Positions 59,779 through 64,000 of a DNA stretch of 64,000 nt are shown here, in pieces; position 1 is the first letter of the stretch, and every line of letters begins with the position of its first letter. Source of the stretch: Hyphomicrobiales bacterium (lineage in GTDB: Bacteria; Pseudomonadota; Alphaproteobacteria; Rhizobiales; Rhizobiaceae); assembly GCA_900471925.1 (NCBI GenBank), contig UCGV01000016.1, forward strand, positions 62,001 through 126,000. The letters run 5' to 3'. The notes beneath the pieces were generated by a model, which made no database searches, was not told where the DNA came from, and saw only the letters and a list, made by a program, of their open reading frames with translations. The position numbers were made by a program, and so were the translations under genes.

Positions 59779-60716
59779 CATCGGCTCTCGGCGCTGTGCC
59801 GAAAGAACAGTCTCCGTCATCCGGCACGGCGGCGAGGGCGGCAGCCTTCGGAGAGGCAATGGCCGCGCTCTGGCTGGCCGGGCCTGCGACGCTGGCACTC
59901 CTCGCGCTCTTCATCCTGCCTGTGTTTGCCGTCTTCGGTATTGCCTTCACAGACTGGCAATTCGGCGGCGCGACCCTTCACTTCGTCGGCCTTGCCAATT
60001 TCGTCGATGTTCTCCGTGATCCGGATTTCCACGCCTCCATCGTCAACACCTTCGTCTACGTACTGATCGTCGTGCCCGTCACCGTCATACTGGGTTTGGT
60101 TGTGGCGCTTCTCATCGAAAGTGGCGAGAGCCTTCGGGCTTTCTACCGGGCTGTTCACTTCCTTCCCTATATGGCGATGCTTTCGGCCATGGCGATCTCC
60201 TGGGAGGGGCTTCTCCATCCGACGATCGGGCTGGTGAACCATGTCTTTGCCCTGGTCGGGTTGCCGACCGCCAACTGGCTGAGAAACGAGGATACCGTAC
60301 TCGCCTCGCTCGCCGTGATTGGCATATGGCAGAATCTCGGTTTCGCCATGGTGCTGTTCCTGGCCGGCTTGAAGGCGATCCCTCGGGATCTCTACGATGC
60401 GGCAAGCGTCGATGGCGCCGATCTCTGGCTCGACAGGTTGCGCACGGTGACGCTGCCCATGCTCGGTCCAACGACGATGTTCGTCGTCATCGTCGTGGCC
60501 CTCAACGCCCTCAGGGTCTTCGATACGGTGCAGATCCTGACGCAGGGCGGCCCTGGCCATGCCTCCGACGTGCTGCTCTACACCCTCTACCGCGAAAGCT
60601 TCGAATATCTGCGCACCGGTTACGGCGCGGCCGTGACCATCATTTTCCTCGCGATCGTCGTTTCGTTGACACTCGTCCAGGCGCGCGTGATGGACAGAAA
60701 GGTGCATTATTCATGA
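59775..60716 (+). CDS. ABC transporter permease (UgpA-like)
   Basis: 313 residues, six membrane helices with the first at about residues 33-55. The cytoplasmic EAA loop is RDLYDAASVDGADLWLDRLRTVTLPML. CUT1/UgpA-type. Both ends overlap neighbouring genes by 4 bases (ATGA), indicating coupled translation. Confidence 0.9.
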   Translation: MTSALGAVPKEQSPSSGTAARAAAFGEAMAALWLAGPATLALLALFILPVFAVFGIAFTDWQFGGATLHFVGLANFVDVLRDPDFHASIVNTFVYVLIVVPVTVILGLVVALLIESGESLRAFYRAVHFLPYMAMLSAMAISWEGLLHPTIGLVNHVFALVGLPTANWLRNEDTVLASLAVIGIWQNLGFAMVLFLAGLKAIPRDLYDAASVDGADLWLDRLRTVTLPMLGPTTMFVVIVVALNALRVFDTVQILTQGGPGHASDVLLYTLYRESFEYLRTGYGAAVTIIFLAIVVSLTLVQARVMDRKVHYS

Positions 60717-61567
60717 ACCCGTCTTCGCTCCGTCCAATCGCAGCCGGCAGGTTCGTCGCCGGTTTCGGCCGGCACGCCGCCCTGATGCCGACGATGCTCT
60801 TCGCGCTTATCCCGTTCATCTGGATGCTCAGCCTGTCGGTGAAACCGCCGGAAGAGATATTCGGCTCTCCCTTTGCGTTGATCCCCCAGCATTGGGATGC
60901 CTACGAGAATTACAGCAAGGCATTGCGGGCCGCGCCGCTGATGCGCTTCATGGTCAATGGTGGCCTTGTCTGTTTTACAATCCTCGTGCTGCAGATCCTG
61001 TTTTGCGCGCCCTGCGCCTATGCGCTCGCCAAACTGAAATTTCCCGGATGCGACCTGCTCTTCGCGCTTGTCCTCATCGGCCTGCTGCTGCCGCATCAGG
61101 TGCTTGCATTGCCGCTTTTCATCCTCTGCTACAAGCTCGGCATCCTGAACAGTTATGCCGCTCTGATCCTGCCCTTCATCATCTCGCCCTTCGGCATCTT
61201 TCTGTTCCGCCAGTCCTTCAAGTCGATCCCCGACGACATCGTTCAGGCGGCGCGGCTCGACGGATTGTCCGAAATGGCGATCGTCTGGCGCATCATGGTG
61301 CCGATGGCGATGCCTGCGGTGATCGCGTTTTCGATCTTCTCGGTCGTCGCCCACTGGAATGACCTCTTCTGGCCGTCGATCGTGGTCAAGACCAAGGATT
61401 TGATGCCACCCTCGCTCGGTGCTGCGGCCTTCCGCAATGTCGAAGCCGGGTCCGATTTCGGCCCGCTCATGGCCGGCACGGTGCTCATCGTGCTGCCGCT
61501 TCTGCTCGCCTTCATCCTCGCCCAGCGATTGTTCATCGAAGGGCTCGCTTCCTCCTCACTCAAATAA
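60713..61567 (+). CDS. ABC transporter permease (UgpE-like)
   Basis: 284 residues from ATG 60713, overlapping the stop of the preceding permease. Six membrane helices; EAA loop DDIVQAARLDGLSEMAIVWRIMVPM, followed by FSVVAHWNDLFWPSIV, typical of UgpE/MalG partners. A longer upstream frame exists but lies entirely inside the other permease gene. Confidence 0.9.
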   Translation: MNPSSLRPIAAGRFVAGFGRHAALMPTMLFALIPFIWMLSLSVKPPEEIFGSPFALIPQHWDAYENYSKALRAAPLMRFMVNGGLVCFTILVLQILFCAPCAYALAKLKFPGCDLLFALVLIGLLLPHQVLALPLFILCYKLGILNSYAALILPFIISPFGIFLFRQSFKSIPDDIVQAARLDGLSEMAIVWRIMVPMAMPAVIAFSIFSVVAHWNDLFWPSIVVKTKDLMPPSLGAAAFRNVEAGSDFGPLMAGTVLIVLPLLLAFILAQRLFIEGLASSSLK

Positions 61568-61585
61568 TTAGCACGGAGCTTATTC

Positions 61586-62845
61586 ATGCAATTTTTTGCC
61601 AGATCCCTTGCGCTTGCCGGTCTCTTAGGCCTCTCCACCGGGTTCGCGCACGCAGCGGACACCACGATCAACGTCCTCTACGCCAATGACCGCACGACGG
61701 CCGAGGCCCATGAAGAGATCAAGGCCAAGTTCGAAGCTGAAAATCCCGGTATCAAGGTAAGCTTCCTTGCTCCGGCTGAAAGCTATGAAGCGGCCACCCA
61801 GAGCCTGCTGCGCGGTGCGCTGATCGGCGATCTGCCTGACGTCGTTTTCCAGGGCCAGAACCTGATCCGCAGTCTGGTCGATCGTGACCTCGCCGTATCG
61901 CTGAACAGCTTCATCGACGCCGACGGCGGCGCCGACAAGCTTGGCTACGATGCCGGCATGCTGCGCATCGGTACGCTGAAGAACAGCTATTATGCGATCC
62001 CCTTCGCCGTCTCGACGCCGCTCGTCTATGTCAATCTCGACCTGGTAAAGGCAGCAGGCGTGGATCCGGACAAGTTCCCGACCACCTGGGACGGTATGGT
62101 CGATCTCGGCAAGAAGCTCAATGACCCGGCAAAGGGCGTGACCGGCTTCTACTTCCAGTGGGATGTCACCGGCAACTGGATGTTCCAGAGCCTCGATTTC
62201 AGCAATAGCGGCCAGATGCTGAGCGCTGACGAAAAGACGGCCACCCTCGATAATCCGGCAGCGATCAAGTCACTAGAAACGCTTGAAAGCTTCGCCAAGG
62301 CCGGCATGCCGAACCTGCCGTCGGCCCAGGCGCGTCCCGCCTTTGCCGCCGGCAAGATCGCGATCTTCGGCGACTCCAGCTCCAACCTCGGCAAGGCGAC
62401 CGCCGCAATTGGCAAGAACTTCGCGTTCCGCACCTATCGCTTCCCGCTTGCCTCTGCCGATGGTCGCCTGCCGGCCGGCGGCAATGCGGCCGTGATGCTG
62501 ACCAAGGATGCCGAAAAGCAGAAGGCTGTCTGGAAATATATCAAGTTCGCGACCGGCCCGATCGGCCAGACGATCATGGCGCGTAAAACCGGCTATCTGC
62601 CGAGCAACAACATTGCCATCCAGACCCCTGATCTGCTCGGCGATTTCTACAAGTCGCAGCCGAATTACCAGACCAACATCGCGCAGATCCCTGTTCTGAC
62701 CGGCTGGTACGCCTTCCCGGGTTCGAACGGCCTGAAGATCATCGACGTCATCAAGGGTCATCTCGAAGCCGTCGTTACCGGCAAGAAGACCGCCGCCGAG
62801 ACGGCGCCGGCCCTGAACCGCGACGTCCAGGCCCTGCTGCAATGA
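61586..62845 (+). CDS. Extracellular solute-binding protein (UgpB-like)
   Basis: 419 residues with a signal peptide cut near residue 24 (GFAHAAD). The mature part has the family 1 binding-protein pattern: INVLYANDRTTAEAHEEIKA, FEAENPGIKVSFLAPAESYE, GDLPDVVFQGQNLIRSL and YYAIPFAVSTPLVYVNLDL. The ligand is unknown; context (PhnF regulator, phosphoesterase) favours a phosphorylated or phosphodiester compound. GGAG precedes the ATG, and its stop overlaps the methyltransferase start. Confidence 0.88.
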   Translation: MQFFARSLALAGLLGLSTGFAHAADTTINVLYANDRTTAEAHEEIKAKFEAENPGIKVSFLAPAESYEAATQSLLRGALIGDLPDVVFQGQNLIRSLVDRDLAVSLNSFIDADGGADKLGYDAGMLRIGTLKNSYYAIPFAVSTPLVYVNLDLVKAAGVDPDKFPTTWDGMVDLGKKLNDPAKGVTGFYFQWDVTGNWMFQSLDFSNSGQMLSADEKTATLDNPAAIKSLETLESFAKAGMPNLPSAQARPAFAAGKIAIFGDSSSNLGKATAAIGKNFAFRTYRFPLASADGRLPAGGNAAVMLTKDAEKQKAVWKYIKFATGPIGQTIMARKTGYLPSNNIAIQTPDLLGDFYKSQPNYQTNIAQIPVLTGWYAFPGSNGLKIIDVIKGHLEAVVTGKKTAAETAPALNRDVQALLQ

Positions 62846-63654
62846 CCTCGGCCGAAATCAGAGCCGCTACCGCCAGCCCCTATGAGGGGCTGGCTTCCAA
62901 TTATAACGGCGCACGCCCGACCTACCCGGACGAGGCGATCGCCGATCTCAAGGGAACAACCGGTCTCGTCGTCGATGTTGGCGCGGGCACGGGTATCTTT
63001 ACCCGCCAGCTTGCGCAGTGCCTGCCCGAAGCCAATGTCGTCGGCATCGAGCCGAGTATCGATATGCGGCGCATGGCCGAAGCAGCGTCCGCCCATCTCG
63101 GCAATATCAGCTTCGAGGCGGGCTCCGCCGAAAAGCTTCCTTTCGCCGATGCCAGCGTTTCGATGATGACCGTCGCAACGGCGGTTCACTGGTTCGACCG
63201 GCCCGTCTTTTATGCGGAGGCTCTTCGGTGCCTGAAGGACGGTGGCCGTCTCGTCATCGTACAGAACATCCGCCGCTGGTGGGCGAGCCAATGGCTGACC
63301 GCTTACGAGGAACTGCATGAAGCCACGGTCGATGGCTATCGGCGCGGTACCTTCCCATCCTTCAACGGGCAATATCGTGGGCTCGATGTTGCTGCAGAGC
63401 TTTCAGCCGAGCATGGGATATCATCGGTTACGACCGATGATTTCGAATGGCGCACCGTCCTCTCGGAAGCTGATTTCGTGAGTTTTAGCCTGTCCTCGAC
63501 AATCACACAGCGTGCCGTCGCCGCAATGGGTGAGGCCGCCTATCGGGCGCGGCTGATGCAGATCATCCAGGATCATTCACAGGAAGGCGTAATGCTCATC
63601 GATTACGTCACCCGGGTGGTGAGCGCGACACGCACCGACGACCCGGTCGCCTGA
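62842..63654 (+). CDS. Class I SAM-dependent methyltransferase
   Basis: 270 residues. Motif I is VVDVGAGTGIFTRQLA, followed by VVGIEPSIDMRRMAEAA (acidic SAM-ribose residue), FEAGSAEKLPFADASV and VATAVHWFDRPVFYAEALRCLKDGG, the UbiE/COQ5-like small-molecule methyltransferase pattern. The ATG overlaps the stop of the binding-protein gene, so it is translationally coupled to the transport operon. This is unusual and suggests that the imported molecule, or a product of it, is methylated. Confidence 0.88.
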   Translation: MTSAEIRAATASPYEGLASNYNGARPTYPDEAIADLKGTTGLVVDVGAGTGIFTRQLAQCLPEANVVGIEPSIDMRRMAEAASAHLGNISFEAGSAEKLPFADASVSMMTVATAVHWFDRPVFYAEALRCLKDGGRLVIVQNIRRWWASQWLTAYEELHEATVDGYRRGTFPSFNGQYRGLDVAAELSAEHGISSVTTDDFEWRTVLSEADFVSFSLSSTITQRAVAAMGEAAYRARLMQIIQDHSQEGVMLIDYVTRVVSATRTDDPVA

Positions 63655-63685
63655 CACTCTCTTTCTTCGCTAACAAAGGCTTCCC

Positions 63686-64000
63686 ATGCAAAACTCTTCC
63701 GACCGGCTTCGTATCATCCAGATCTCTGATCCGCATCTCGGCCTGCGCCGGCCCTTCTTCCAGCACAATTGGGAGGTGCTGGTCGATTTGCTCAATGCAG
63801 AAACTTGCGATCTCATCGTCTGCACCGGCGATATGACGATCGAAGGTGTGGAATTCGAAGACGAACTCGCCTTTGCCGCCAAGCAGTTCCAACGCCTTCG
63901 CGGCCCCGTTGTTTTCGTTCCCGGCAATCATGATGTCGGCAACAGCTTGCCGGACGTTCGCGGGGGCGAGCGGCTGATCACCGCCGCACGGCGCGAAGCC
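63686..64000 (+). CDS. Metallophosphoesterase (calcineurin-like), N-terminal part
   Basis: The first 105 residues are visible; the gene runs off the window. The dimetal motifs are clear: ISDPHLG (Asp, His), CTGDMT (Gly-Asp) and VPGNHDVG (Asn-His-Asp). This arrangement is shared by CpdA-type cyclic nucleotide phosphodiesterases and glycerophosphodiesterases of the calcineurin fold. It lies 31 bases after the methyltransferase on the same strand, so it probably ends or continues the PhnF-controlled operon. It would hydrolyse a phosphodiester in the cytoplasm, as no signal peptide is seen. Confidence 0.87.
   Translation, partial: MQNSSDRLRIIQISDPHLGLRRPFFQHNWEVLVDLLNAETCDLIVCTGDMTIEGVEFEDELAFAAKQFQRLRGPVVFVPGNHDVGNSLPDVRGGERLITAARREA

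Noticed and set aside
60326..61567. A longer version of the second Ugp-like permease starting inside the first
   Set aside because: The first ~130 residues are Arg-rich out-of-frame translation of the upstream permease; ATG 60713 with the ATGA overlap is the true start.

Overview
The window looks like chromosome or chromid DNA of an alphaproteobacterium of the Rhizobiaceae (Rhizobium/Agrobacterium/Ensifer type). The evidence is the high GC content, the fused aldolase-dehydrogenase RhaD next to RhaI, a PrsDE-like type I exporter, and the many ABC uptake systems paired with GntR, IclR, ROK or AraC regulators. I recognised no rRNA, tRNA, CRISPR array, insertion sequence or phage gene. It reads as a catabolic and accessory region made of well-separated operons. 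Functions were assigned by reading motifs, not by database search.

Layout. 1-2.6 kb: end of the L-rhamnose operon (rhaD, rhaI). 2.6-3.1: an AhpD/carboxymuconolactone decarboxylase-like gene with a promoter resembling that of the ECF41 sigma factor gene at 15.3 kb. 3.2-11.1: a type I secretion cassette (adaptor, small RTX protein, ABC exporter) and a 1212-residue RTX protein with an embedded glycerophosphodiesterase domain, divergent from a ROK regulator. 12.5-15.2: amine-oxidase-like flavoprotein, DHFR/RibD-like reductase, HAD phosphatase. 15.3-16.2: ECF41-type sigma factor. 16.5-21.7: six-gene operon for a B-family (ba3-like) cytochrome oxidase with CuA subunit II, a tiny membrane subunit and seven c-type hemes in three proteins, behind an FNR/FixK-type box. 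21.7-25.2: IclR and TetR regulators and small proteins. 25.4-27.7: amidase and a TIM-barrel protein. 27.7-34.6: pobR/pobA with a branched-chain-type ABC transporter, followed by a GntR gene.

35.4-57.7 kb is a 22-kb sugar/sugar-acid island. A CUT1 ABC transporter and epimerase-like gene, a MocA dehydrogenase and an enolase-superfamily dehydratase are transcribed leftward. A GntR gene heads a rightward operon (SDR, tartrate-dehydrogenase-like, GabD-like ALDH, HpcH aldolase, TIM barrel). Next comes a second set: MocA dehydrogenase, SMP-30 lactonase, KDPG-aldolase-like protein, ALDH and two tandem IlvD/Edd dehydratases. Together these could oxidise a sugar to a lactone, hydrolyse it, dehydrate the aldonate, and finish by aldol cleavage or by oxidation to 2-oxoglutarate. 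Two separate operator-like motifs tie the divergent promoters together.

57.7-64 kb: a PhnF-type GntR regulator divergent from a UgpBAEC-like ABC operon that continues into a methyltransferase and a metallophosphoesterase cut by the window edge. No C-P lyase genes are seen, so the substrate may be a phosphodiester or other phosphorylated compound.
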